Shown: positions 1 to 7,207 of the stretch, piece after piece
Layout: every line of letters starts with the position of its first letter
Position numbering within the stretch: the stretch's first letter is position 1
Source of the DNA: Nitrospinaceae bacterium
GTDB taxonomy: Bacteria; Nitrospinota; Nitrospinia; Nitrospinales; VA-1
Assembly: GCA_029261675.1 (NCBI GenBank)
Contig: JAJDBA010000260.1
Coordinates: 1-15,358, forward strand
DNA: 15,358 nt
Reading direction: 5' to 3'
Position numbers and translations under genes: made by a program
Notes under the pieces: generated by a model
Seen by the model: only the letters and a program-made list of their open reading frames with translations
What the model was told of the DNA's origin: nothing
Database searches by the model: none

Positions 1-211
1 CTTTATTCAAATATTGGGCACAGTTTTCACCCTGCTTTGCCCAAACCGTAATATCAACAAAACAGACTTCTTCTTTCCACTCCTCGCCCTGCTTGAACTT
101 TCTATTTACTGCAAGCCCAAAACTGGCAACCGCCGCGCCGCTCGAGGTATATCGAAGCTCAGGGTCTCTGGTAAGGTTTCCCATTAAAAGAACTTTATTG
201 AATGAGGCCAT
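1..211 (-). CDS. ssb: Single-stranded DNA-binding protein (N-terminal part, cut by the window edge)
   Basis: The minus strand from 211 encodes about 70 residues beginning MASFNKVLLMGNLTRDPELR, the typical start of bacterial SSB with its OB-fold. It continues with a GxxVASFxLAVN-type strand and an FVDITVWAKQGENCAQYL segment, both characteristic of the family. SSB coats single-stranded DNA during replication, repair and recombination, and works through partners that bind its acidic C-terminal tail; the tail lies outside the window. The ATG at 211-209 is preceded by only a weak SD-like GGGT. The gene starts 40 bases after the rpsF stop on the same strand. This rpsF-ssb order is the common bacterial one, often followed by rpsR and rplI, so cotranscription is likely. 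The identification is secure; the rest of the gene is not visible. Confidence 0.93.
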   Translation of the reverse strand, partial: MASFNKVLLMGNLTRDPELRYTSSGAAVASFGLAVNRKFKQGEEWKEEVCFVDITVWAKQGENCAQYLNK

Positions 212-251
212 TTAAATTACCCGATTTTCATTTGTGTTTACGTTAAGAGAA

Positions 252-629
252 CTAACCCTCGTCCTCGTCTTTCTTCGTTGCAACTTTTTCGTCTTCGGCT
301 TCATCGGTTTCATCATCCCGACCCAATGCTCTTTCCAACTCATCATCGGCCAAATGGAGAACCATAAATTTGATGATTAAATCGAAAAGTTTATACTTCT
401 TCTCTAGATCAATAATGCCAGAAGGCTCAAGGGTATGATAAAGGTTAAGATAAACACCGAAACGGTTTTTCTTGACCCGGTAAGCAAGGCGCTTCTTGCC
501 CCACTTTTCAGTTTTTAGTATGGCTCCGCCATTGCTTTTAATAAACTCTCCTATTTTTGCGAGAGCTTCGTCAACACGGGATTCTTCAATATCGGGTTTT
601 AAAATCAGGACACTTTGATAAGAACGCAA
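252..629 (-). CDS. rpsF: Small ribosomal subunit protein bS6, TTG start preferred
   Basis: The protein shows the bS6 pattern: RSYQSVLILKPDIEE at the N-terminus, then EKWGKKRLAYRVKKNRFGVY, then a helix and strand around IIKFMVLH. It binds bS18 on the 30S platform. An ATG at 647 would give 131 residues, but that ATG leads directly into AGGAGGT (644-638), a near-perfect SD. The TTG at 629-627 lies 8 bases after this SD and gives M-RSYQSVLILKPD, which matches the usual N-terminus (M-R-x-Y-E...) of the family. I therefore call 125 residues. The C-terminus is an acidic, lysine-dotted tail of about 22 residues, a common bS6 variation. The gene is first in an operon with ssb, 40 bases downstream. Its leader (648-725) holds two hairpins. 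Confidence 0.93.
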   Translation of the reverse strand: MRSYQSVLILKPDIEESRVDEALAKIGEFIKSNGGAILKTEKWGKKRLAYRVKKNRFGVYLNLYHTLEPSGIIDLEKKYKLFDLIIKFMVLHLADDELERALGRDDETDEAEDEKVATKKDEDEG

Positions 630-637
630 CAGTAGGT

Positions 638-644
638 ACCTCCT
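638..644 (-). promoter_or_regulatory. Shine-Dalgarno AGGAGGT that decides the rpsF start
   Basis: On the minus strand AGGAGGT lies 8 bases upstream of the TTG at 629. It also overlaps the codons immediately after the ATG at 647, so that ATG cannot use it. This is the main reason for preferring the TTG start. Confidence 0.8.
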
Positions 645-659
645 CATGGGTTTAAAAAG

Positions 660-710
660 GGGATGCTGAAAAATACAAACATCCCATTAGCCCCAACTCA
701 AAAGTTGGAG
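660..710 (-). promoter_or_regulatory. Structured rpsF leader with two hairpins
   Basis: Read on the minus strand, two stems precede rpsF. The first, at 710-691, is CTCCAACT / AGTTGGGG around loop TTTG; it forms 8 pairs including one U-G wobble. The corresponding plus-strand RNA would have an A-C mismatch, which suggests the structure is kept on the rpsF transcript. The second, at 685-660, is GGGATG / CATCCC around a 14-base loop and is followed by C and five T (658-654), so it resembles a weak attenuator. Ribosomal-protein leaders often carry autoregulatory RNA. I see no CCG element typical of the known S6:S18 leader motif, so the role is inference only. Confidence 0.45.
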
Positions 711-823
711 CAAGGGGTTTTTTTAATTTGGGTCACTAAATTATCATATTTCGCCAAAAAGGGGTAATCTTTTCATAGACCAGCGGCAAAATCAAGAACT
801 TAAAAAAAGAGTGTCCACGACCC

Positions 824-1963
824 ATGAATCGACACCATTTCCTCTCTATAACAGTAACCTATTTGATTTCTGCCCTATTTGGGTTATCCGGATGCAATCT
901 GCCTTCGCCACCGCCGGACATGTTTTATAAATTTGATGTTATGCCCGTCGGGAAAGGCCCATCTTATTTGCTGACCACCGACCTGAACTTGGATGGCGAA
1001 CCCGATCTGGTAACCGCTAACACCAAAGACAGTAGTCTCAGCCTGCTTTATGGAAAAGGCGATGGAACATTTCATAGTGCACGTAATATAACAGTCGCAG
1101 CAGAACCCACCATGGTCACCTCCGGCGATGTTAACCGAGACGGCATCCCTGACCTTGTCGTCAATGCACGAGGCGCTGAGATGTTCATCGTTCTGCCAGG
1201 AAATGGAGATGGTAGTTTTAGAAAACCCATCGCCACAAAGACAGGAAAAGTTCCTTTAAACGTGATCCTCGCAGATTTTAACAGCGATGGAAAACTCGAT
1301 GCCGCTGTGACTTTGACCTTCGATGAAATGGAAATCTTTATCGGCAGTGGAGATGGCTATTTTCACAAAGGTCAAACTTATTTGACCGGGTCTCGTTCTT
1401 TCTCAGGAGTCGCCGAAGATTTTAACGACGATGGGGAAATGGATATAGCCCTGGCCGCCAGCAGTTCCAGCGCCAGTTCCATTCGAGTCTTTATGGGAAA
1501 AGGTAACGGTACGTTTAAAAAACCGAAAGCCTATGCCAAACAACTCGTGCCATTAGCCGTTATTCTAGAAGATATGAATGCGGATGGAAAATCAGACCTG
1601 ATATTTGCTACTGGCAAGGGAGATAACTTATTCATGCTCTACTCCAAAGGAGACGGCAGCTTTTCTGATCCCATTTCTTTTTCAGGAGGTGGCGGCCCCT
1701 TTGCTTTAACCGCAGGCAATTTTAATCCCGACAAACTTAAAGATATCGCCATCGCTAATTCACGCTCCAGCAGTTTCTCACTGGTCACGCGCAATGCCAA
1801 TGGAACGTTTCATTACCCCACCCGCGACTATGTGGTGGAAGGAGGCACGGTGCTGGCGATCACCAGCGGCGACTATAACCATAGCGGTATGAACGACATC
1901 GCCGTCGCCAGTAATTTCAAAAACACCGTCGAAATTTACCTGCAACGACGAAGCTTTAAATAA
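824..1963 (+). CDS. FG-GAP/VCBS-repeat lipoprotein, predicted seven-bladed beta-propeller
   Basis: A 379-residue exported lipoprotein. The N-terminus is a signal peptide ending in the lipobox LSGC, with Cys24 as the lipidated residue. After a short proline-rich linker come seven repeats with a spacing of about 49 residues. Each carries an integrin-alpha-like calcium loop of the D-x-N-x-D-G-x-x-D type, starting near residues 53, 102, 151, 199, 250, 299 and 350, and most are followed by a GxGDGxF turn. Seven repeats fit one closed propeller. The last two loops are degenerate: NFNPDKLKD lacks the first Asp, and DYNHSGMND lacks the central Asp. Such proteins usually act at the cell surface in binding; no catalytic domain is attached, and the ligand cannot be inferred. 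Only a weak SD (AAAGAG) precedes the ATG. It is monocistronic, ending at the terminator at 1986-2009. Confidence 0.88.
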   Translation: MNRHHFLSITVTYLISALFGLSGCNLPSPPPDMFYKFDVMPVGKGPSYLLTTDLNLDGEPDLVTANTKDSSLSLLYGKGDGTFHSARNITVAAEPTMVTSGDVNRDGIPDLVVNARGAEMFIVLPGNGDGSFRKPIATKTGKVPLNVILADFNSDGKLDAAVTLTFDEMEIFIGSGDGYFHKGQTYLTGSRSFSGVAEDFNDDGEMDIALAASSSSASSIRVFMGKGNGTFKKPKAYAKQLVPLAVILEDMNADGKSDLIFATGKGDNLFMLYSKGDGSFSDPISFSGGGGPFALTAGNFNPDKLKDIAIANSRSSSFSLVTRNANGTFHYPTRDYVVEGGTVLAITSGDYNHSGMNDIAVASNFKNTVEIYLQRRSFK

Positions 1964-1985
1964 CAAAAAACTTCAAAGCAAAAAA

Positions 1986-2021
1986 GGCTGACGGGTAACC
2001 CCGCCAGCCCTTATTATTTTT
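1986..2021. terminator. Bidirectional intrinsic terminator between convergent genes
   Basis: The arms 1986-1995 (GGCTGACGGG) and 2000-2009 (CCCGCCAGCC) pair around loop TAAC. On the plus strand there is one A-C mismatch and the hairpin is followed by TTATTATTTTT. On the minus strand that position becomes a G-U wobble and the hairpin is followed by six T. It lies 22 bases past the propeller gene stop and 43 bases past the BON gene stop, so it can serve both. Confidence 0.85.
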
Positions 2022-2052
2022 ACCCAGGAAGAATCCCGGGGAATACAAATTC

Positions 2053-2691
2053 TTAATACGCCGATGAAACTGTAGATGTGACATCAATGTATTCCGTAAC
2101 CGATTTCACCCCTTCGGTATTCTTGATAATGGATAGCACCAACTGCTCTTCAGCACTACTACTGGCTTCGCCAATCACATAAACTTTATTCAACACCGAG
2201 CGATAAAAATAGTTTACCGACCCCACATTCGTATCCGCCAATAATTGCAATTTAATTTTAGATTCTATCCAGAAATCATTTACCGCTTGCCCTGCTCCGC
2301 TTTTTTCCTCATCGCCCTTTTCCTTTTGCTCTCTTCGCGCTTCTTTTTCTGCTTTCGTAACAATTTGAATTTCATTATGCAGAGATTTTATTCGAGAATC
2401 TTCGCGAGCGAGACTTTCAATGGCAGAGCGGGTATTACTGTCATCCAGGGTTCCGGTAATCATGACGCGTTGCTCCCAGACATCAACACTCACATCGAGC
2501 AACAGACCTTTGTCTTTATTTTTAACGCGATCCAGAATACCCGAATGGATTTTAGCATCGGTGACCTGATCTTCAGTGCTGCGGTTTTCCCATGCTTTTT
2601 GCGCCGCGTTTGTAACCACCGATGCACAGCCAGACATGAACATTAATAATCCTGCCAACAAAACCGCTGACAACGCTCTGACATTTTTCAT
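2053..2691 (-). CDS. Lipoprotein with two BON domains (DolP/OsmY type)
   Basis: A 212-residue predicted lipoprotein. The signal peptide MKNVRALSAVLLAGLLMF is followed by the lipobox MSGC, with Cys22 lipidated. Two BON (bacterial OsmY and nodulation) domains follow, at about 41-112 and 137-205. Each has the expected V-x-V-x-G strand: VMITGTLDD in the first and VYVIGEASS in the second, followed by helices and a VKSVTEYI-type end. They are separated by a charged Lys/Glu linker. The YraP/DolP family acts in outer-membrane integrity by binding anionic phospholipid and supporting BAM; the role here is inferred from the family. A TTG at 2697 is in frame, but AAGGAG (2705-2701) lies 9 bases before the ATG at 2691 and only 3 before the TTG, so ATG is chosen. 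The gene is monocistronic and converges on the propeller gene. Confidence 0.88.
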   Translation of the reverse strand: MKNVRALSAVLLAGLLMFMSGCASVVTNAAQKAWENRSTEDQVTDAKIHSGILDRVKNKDKGLLLDVSVDVWEQRVMITGTLDDSNTRSAIESLAREDSRIKSLHNEIQIVTKAEKEARREQKEKGDEEKSGAGQAVNDFWIESKIKLQLLADTNVGSVNYFYRSVLNKVYVIGEASSSAEEQLVLSIIKNTEGVKSVTEYIDVTSTVSSAY

Positions 2692-3186
2692 TTTCAATAT
2701 CTCCTTCTTTCAATTTTATTTAAACTTCCTAATCTTACAATTTTTCTATGGAGATTCTCCACTCTGCATCTCTCTTCCAACACAACGTTATTTACCATAT
2801 ATATCTATTAACAACGAGATATGCGAATTTTGTTTTTCTTACCAAGAAATTTTGGGCTAATTTTTTAATATTCGGTAGAAAAAAACACCAAATAACCATC
2901 CCACGAATTTGAAGGGTCCATAATTGGGTACTTAGAAAGATATTACCGTACCGATAAGCTCATTTTCCCCTTGTTTTTACTGGACAAATTTAATAGAATC
3001 TCACAGATTTATTTGGATAACGTGTTTACCGAAAATAAAGCGTAATCTATGGCCTCAAATCAGTATCAAATACAGGGGAAATAGTCTAATATATTGATAA
3101 CTATATTGACGGCACCACATAAACATGGTAAGTTAACTTATTATTTTTTGTATGTGAATGATATTTACATAAGAGGAGAGTGTTTC
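2692..3186. other. AT-rich intergenic region without a convincing gene
   Basis: This 495-base stretch separates the divergently transcribed BON lipoprotein and beta-barrel genes, so it should contain promoters for both. I see SD sequences at each end, a 13-base palindrome TGGAGATTCTCCA at 2749-2761, and AT-rich segments. Short open frames that cross it have no codon or domain support. No strongly consensus sigma70 promoter stands out; TTGACG near 3107 is the best -35-like match on the plus strand, with a poor -10 (TAAGTT) 17 bases downstream. Confidence 0.5.
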
Positions 3187-3915
3187 ATGAATTTTAAAAA
3201 CGGGAAAATGCTGGCGGTATTAGGCGTCATTTTCGCAGCCACATTGATGATGAGTTCAACCTCGCAAGCGGCAGGTAAAGCACCAGGTGAAGGCTTTTAC
3301 GCTGGTGCTTTTTTAGGTCATGGTACTGGAGTAGTGCAAGCAGATGTGACCTTGCTTGATACGAGTCAAAATTTTGAATCGGATAGAGGCGGTGTAGCGT
3401 TGGACGGTATTCAAGGAGGTGCTTGGATTGGCTGGGGAATGAAAACATCTGATGATCTATATTTTGGTGCTGAAATATCTGGTGCTGGTTCGGACGAAAA
3501 AATTGAATTAACAACTAATCAAAACCTTGGAGCCGATAATAATGGCACCATCACAAGTGGTAGTGCTAAAAGAAATTGGGCCGCTGGAGGGTCTCTTCGC
3601 GTAGGTTATTACGTTAACAGCGAGACCTTATTTGCCTTAAGTGGTGGCGTAGCAGTTAGCCAGTTTGATGTGAACATTGGGGATGCTAATGAAAGTTACT
3701 ACGCAGGTGGGCCACAAGTGGGTGCAAGTATTACAACTCAGCTTTCTAAAATAGATCCAAATCTTGGTCTGCGTATGGAGTTCGTTTATACCGACTATTT
3801 GACAGCAGATATTAATGGAGTGAATGGTGCTGGTACTGGTAATGGACACAACAACGACAGTACAATAACAGGTCATGACACTGCAGGTCGAATTGGTGTA
3901 ACTTATAGGTTCTAA
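3187..3915 (+). CDS. Outer-membrane beta-barrel protein (porin/OmpA-barrel-like), function unknown
   Basis: A 242-residue exported protein. The start is set by AAGAGGAGAG (3171-3180) ahead of the ATG at 3187; the open frame extends further upstream but without an SD and with no match to a signal peptide. Residues 1-28 or 1-29 form a signal peptide with an SQA/A cleavage site. The mature part begins with GFYAGAFLGHGTG, a typical first strand of small outer-membrane barrels. It then alternates Gly/Asn-rich loops with amphipathic strands such as LYFGAEISGAGSD, LRVGYYV and LGLRMEFVYTDY. It ends in GRIGVTYRF, and the terminal aromatic Phe is the usual BAM recognition signal. The length suits an eight-stranded barrel. 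No substrate or adhesin motif is seen. It is monocistronic with a strong terminator. Confidence 0.8.
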   Translation: MNFKNGKMLAVLGVIFAATLMMSSTSQAAGKAPGEGFYAGAFLGHGTGVVQADVTLLDTSQNFESDRGGVALDGIQGGAWIGWGMKTSDDLYFGAEISGAGSDEKIELTTNQNLGADNNGTITSGSAKRNWAAGGSLRVGYYVNSETLFALSGGVAVSQFDVNIGDANESYYAGGPQVGASITTQLSKIDPNLGLRMEFVYTDYLTADINGVNGAGTGNGHNNDSTITGHDTAGRIGVTYRF

Positions 3916-3950
3916 GAATATAGTTAGAAACACTCTCTAAAGTAACTAAA

Positions 3951-3982
3951 CCCCCTTGCCCTTTGGGCAAGGGGGTTTTTTT
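3951..3982 (+). terminator. Strong intrinsic terminator after the beta-barrel gene
   Basis: A perfect 11-base stem, CCCCCTTGCCC (3951-3961) and its complement (3965-3975), has a TTT loop and is followed by seven T (3976-3982). It lies 35 bases after the stop. On the minus strand the hairpin is followed by TTTAGTTACTTT, so it may also terminate the convergent DUF255 gene, less efficiently. Confidence 0.93.
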
Positions 3983-4001
3983 ATTCTCCCTTTATATCTG
4001 A

Positions 4002-6185
4002 CTAGCTTTTTCCTCCTCCACCAGAGGGTTTTCTGGTAATTCCTGAATGTTGAAATATTTGCCCCATTGCATTCAAAAAATTATTTTGCTCGTCTCCCAA
4101 TATTTGGGCGTTCTTTTTATTTTCATCAAAAATATTCAAGCGAATCTCCTGCGGACGTTCCAACAACCGGTCCAAGGCTTTTGAAGTGTTAACCGGTGGA
4201 TAACAGGTTCCCTTTTGACAGAGATAGACGGTTGGCTCACTCGAAGTTTTACCTTCAGCTAAAGGAAGAGTGGACTCGCCCTTTTCGTTCCAGATAACCA
4301 CTTTGTTCGGCCTATAATCTGTGTGAAGAGTTTTCCACATTTCATTAAACTCAGCACTCTCTTTAGGCCCAGCAAAAATCGCCTCGGTGGGTGAAAGGCT
4401 GGATGCGCTCAACGTAGATAATAAGCCAGTGAACGCCGCAGGGCCATCCTCCATAAAAGCTTGAAACGCTTTCACCGTTTCTTCTGATTTTTTTGTATAG
4501 ATTTTATTTCCTGTCAAACGCCCCAACTTCAATAATGCCATTGAGGCAATAGCATTTGCAGAGGGCATGGCTTCATCCGCCGGGTTTTTAAGTTTTGATA
4601 CCAGTTGCTCTCCCGACTTCCCTGAGAGGAAAAATCCACCTTCATCCTCATCCCAGAACTCTTCGATCATTGCATCTGCGAGTTGATTTGCTTTGGTAAG
4701 CCATTCACTTTGCAACGAGGTCTCATAAAGGGTAACCAGAGCTTCGAGCAGATAAGCATAGTCTTCTAAACATCCAACGATATTACTTTGGCCATCTTTA
4801 TAGATGCGGTACAGTTTGCCATCGCGCCATTGTTGCGACCAGATAAAATCAGCGCATCGTTTTGCAGTTTCAATATATTTTGTTTCACCTAGAACAGCAT
4901 AACCTGTTGCCAATGCAGTGATCATCAATCCATTCCATGAGGTGATAATCTTTTCATCGGTATCGGGACGAGGGCGCTTTTCGCGGGCCTCAAAAAGAGT
5001 GTCTTTGCCCTTTTTAAGAATATGATCGGCTTCAAAGATGGGGATATTTTCCGCCTCCGCCAGCGTTTCCACTTTCATATCTACGTGCAAAACATTTCTC
5101 CCATCCAATTGGCCTTTCGAGGTCATACCAAAAGCCCGGCTAAATACTTTGGCATGCTTCGGGCCTAAAAGGTTGAGCACCTCTTTCAACTCCCAGGTAT
5201 ACCAAGTGCCCTCTTTCCCTTCGGTGTCCGCATCCTGACTGGAAAAAAAGGCGCCGTCTTTAGAAGTCATCTCTCGATTTATCCAGGAAAAAATTTGCTC
5301 CGAAACTTCCCGATAAATATCCTGCTTCGTGGCCTGATACATTTCCAAAAATAATTTTGCAAGAAATCCATTGTCATAAAGCATTTTTTCGAAATGCGGC
5401 ACACGCCAGAGACGATCGGTGGAGTAGCGGTGGAACCCACCCCCTAATTGATCGAACAGGCCACCTTCAGCCATCTTGGTTAAACTTTTATCGAGGATAT
5501 GCAATATTTCTTCATCCCCTGTTTCTGCCCAGTGTCGAAGTAAAAGGGTATAGTGCATCGGCTCGGGAAATTTCATTCCCGCTCCGAAGCCGCCATATTC
5601 TTCATCGAATCGTTTTGTCAATATTTCCACGGCACCTTGAATAAGTCGATTGCCTTCGATCCCACGAGATTTCCCGGCTTTGTTTTGCTGATCGATTTTT
5701 TGTAATAAACTTTGCGTTCTGGCATCCAACTTGTCTTCTGCAAAAAGTTTATGCGCTTCTTCCAAAATTTGAGGAAATCCGGGCCGATTGAATTTAGGCG
5801 TGGGAGGAAAATAAGTCCCCCCTAGATAGGGTTTTTGGCTAGGTGTGAGGAATATACTTAACGGCCAGCCGCCCTGCCCGGTCAGTTCTACCAGAGCTTT
5901 CATGTAGAGAGAGTCAACATCCGGACGCTCTTCTCGGTCCACTTTAATATTGATGAACCATTGGTTCATCAACTGAGCTATTTCAGGGTTTTCAAAACAC
6001 TCATGTGCCATGACATGGCACCAGTGGCAAGAGGAATAACCGATACTCAAAAAGATGGGTTTGTTTTCTTCCTTGGCCTTATTTAAGGCTTCAGGTCCCC
6101 AAGGATACCAATCTACTGGATTGGCTGCATGTTGCAGTAAATAGGGGCTGGTTTCCTGAGATAATCGAGTGCGCAGGTCGGACAA
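4002..6185 (-). CDS. DUF255 thioredoxin-domain protein (YyaL/SPATA20 family)
   Basis: A 727-residue soluble protein of the SPATA20/YyaL family. The thioredoxin-like N-terminal domain (about 1-170) starts with the family signature SPYLLQHAANPVDWYPWG. It has a CHWC redox motif at Cys53-Cys56, then VDREERPDVD (82-91) and GGWPLSIFLTP (105-115). The remainder is an (alpha/alpha)6-barrel region resembling six-hairpin glycosidases, including GGGFHRYSTDRLWRVPHFEKM near residue 250 and TSWNGLMI later. No signal peptide is present, so it is probably cytoplasmic. The substrate is not established for the family. Translation starts at TTG (6185), 7 bases after AGGAGG, a strong SD. The MlaA-like gene lies 92 bases upstream with no clear terminator between, so read-through is possible. 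A pair of 10-base direct repeats sits in that gap. Confidence 0.93.
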   Translation of the reverse strand: MSDLRTRLSQETSPYLLQHAANPVDWYPWGPEALNKAKEENKPIFLSIGYSSCHWCHVMAHECFENPEIAQLMNQWFINIKVDREERPDVDSLYMKALVELTGQGGWPLSIFLTPSQKPYLGGTYFPPTPKFNRPGFPQILEEAHKLFAEDKLDARTQSLLQKIDQQNKAGKSRGIEGNRLIQGAVEILTKRFDEEYGGFGAGMKFPEPMHYTLLLRHWAETGDEEILHILDKSLTKMAEGGLFDQLGGGFHRYSTDRLWRVPHFEKMLYDNGFLAKLFLEMYQATKQDIYREVSEQIFSWINREMTSKDGAFFSSQDADTEGKEGTWYTWELKEVLNLLGPKHAKVFSRAFGMTSKGQLDGRNVLHVDMKVETLAEAENIPIFEADHILKKGKDTLFEAREKRPRPDTDEKIITSWNGLMITALATGYAVLGETKYIETAKRCADFIWSQQWRDGKLYRIYKDGQSNIVGCLEDYAYLLEALVTLYETSLQSEWLTKANQLADAMIEEFWDEDEGGFFLSGKSGEQLVSKLKNPADEAMPSANAIASMALLKLGRLTGNKIYTKKSEETVKAFQAFMEDGPAAFTGLLSTLSASSLSPTEAIFAGPKESAEFNEMWKTLHTDYRPNKVVIWNEKGESTLPLAEGKTSSEPTVYLCQKGTCYPPVNTSKALDRLLERPQEIRLNIFDENKKNAQILGDEQNNFLNAMGQIFQHSGITRKPSGGGGKS

Positions 6186-6215
6186 AATAGAGCCTCCTAA
6201 ATAATAATTGAAAGA

Positions 6216-6245
6216 AGGCAGGATACTAAAAATAGAGGCAGGATA
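6216..6245. repeat. Two 10-base direct repeats AGGCAGGATA, 20-base period
   Basis: AGGCAGGATA occurs at 6216-6225 and again at 6236-6245, exact copies 20 bases apart. They lie 31-60 bases upstream of the DUF255 start. Repeats two helical turns apart are typical of binding sites for a dimeric or cooperative regulator, but a chance duplication is also possible. Confidence 0.55.
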
Positions 6246-6277
6246 AAACAGAAAGAAGTTTATTTTTGAAGAAGCTC

Positions 6278-7207
6278 TTATTTTTTCAAAAGTCCATGTC
6301 GGTATTGATGGTAAAAATCGCGAACACTTTCATATTCATCCAAAGCGCTGTCTTCCAACTGTTTTTTATCATCAACAATAAATGATGCGGCATTAACATT
6401 GTCTTCCGCATTGACTATGATATTTGTCCCGAAACCAGCACCTGCCATGGCACCAGGGCTCAATAAAGCATCAGCTGTTCTTCCTACAATATTACGGGCG
6501 GTAGAAGGACCAAAAAACGGAAGGACAACATAAGGTCCTGTAGGAATTCCGTAATACCCCAAGGCTTGATCAAAATCTTCGTTCACATCATCAATACCAT
6601 ATTCCTCGCCTGCAACATCTGCAATACCACCTAGCCCTAATGTTGTATTGATCAAAGTTCGTGCAAGAACCTGCCCCGACTTTTTGAATTCCAGTTGTAG
6701 AAGACTACTTACAAACTTCACAGGTGCTAGAGCATTATTAAAAATATTTTTTATACCAATCCTTAAATGTTCATGAACGGTATTCCTGTAGCCCCTGGCA
6801 ACAGGTTCCAAAGCGTAATCATAAAGAGTCTCATTCACTCCAAACATCCAGCGGTTATAACCCTCCAAAGGATCTGAAAGGATAGGAATATCTTTCTCAG
6901 TCCCGGCGAAAGGGTCTTCCATATCCTCATAATCTTCAACGTTTTGGGACGATTTCATAGCCCCTTGAGCGGTTTCTATAGAGTTTGGCCAATCGTCATC
7001 GGCTTTAGGCAGTTTCTTTTCGAGTTTTATGGTTACATCAGAGGTTTGCGCAAAAATATTATCACCCACCTGGGTGATAAAATCAGGGGCATTCCCTCCC
7101 TTTACAGTCGTTGAGGAACTACTGGCCCATGACAATGAAGAAATGTTTAAAGAAAGAAAAACCACGAAAAATGTTTTACCTATGAACTGAACATTTTTAT
7201 TAGCCAT
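6278..7207 (-). CDS. mlaA: MlaA/VacJ family outer-membrane lipid-asymmetry protein, non-lipidated and N-terminally extended
   Basis: A 309-residue exported protein with the MlaA core at about 110-305. It has DPLEGYNRWMFGVNE (112-126), then LEPVARGYR, RTLINTTLGLGGIADVAG (183-200), the GYYGIPTGPYVVLPFFGPST stretch (217-236), and a YxxxRxFYxQY-like end. In E. coli, MlaA removes mislocalised phospholipid from the outer leaflet and passes it to MlaC and the MlaFEDB transporter. Residues 1-28 look like a signal peptide ending LSWAS, but I find no lipobox and no cysteine anywhere in the protein, so it is not a lipoprotein. About 80 residues of acidic, low-complexity sequence separate the signal peptide from the core, which is far longer than in E. 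coli. No mlaBCDEF partners are in the window. GAGAGG lies only 4 bases before the ATG, which is short but usable. The upstream gap contains palindromes. Confidence 0.9.
   Translation of the reverse strand: MANKNVQFIGKTFFVVFLSLNISSLSWASSSSTTVKGGNAPDFITQVGDNIFAQTSDVTIKLEKKLPKADDDWPNSIETAQGAMKSSQNVEDYEDMEDPFAGTEKDIPILSDPLEGYNRWMFGVNETLYDYALEPVARGYRNTVHEHLRIGIKNIFNNALAPVKFVSSLLQLEFKKSGQVLARTLINTTLGLGGIADVAGEEYGIDDVNEDFDQALGYYGIPTGPYVVLPFFGPSTARNIVGRTADALLSPGAMAGAGFGTNIIVNAEDNVNAASFIVDDKKQLEDSALDEYESVRDFYHQYRHGLLKK

Noticed and set aside
690..724. Plus-strand terminator (hairpin followed by seven T at 718-724)
   Set aside because: No plus-strand gene ends upstream, the T-run is separated from the stem by CAAGGGG, and the stem pairs better as minus-strand RNA; it fits the rpsF leader.
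650..725. Known S6:S18 ribosomal leader motif
   Set aside because: The position is right, but the conserved CCG in a bulged stem is absent from this segment.
2245..2860. Plus-strand open frames across the BON gene and its upstream region
   Set aside because: They are shadows of the BON gene with Phe/Leu-rich, low-information translations and no SD.
3094..3186. Longer N-terminus for the beta-barrel protein
   Set aside because: The extension places about 31 residues before the signal peptide, and the good SD directly precedes the ATG at 3187.
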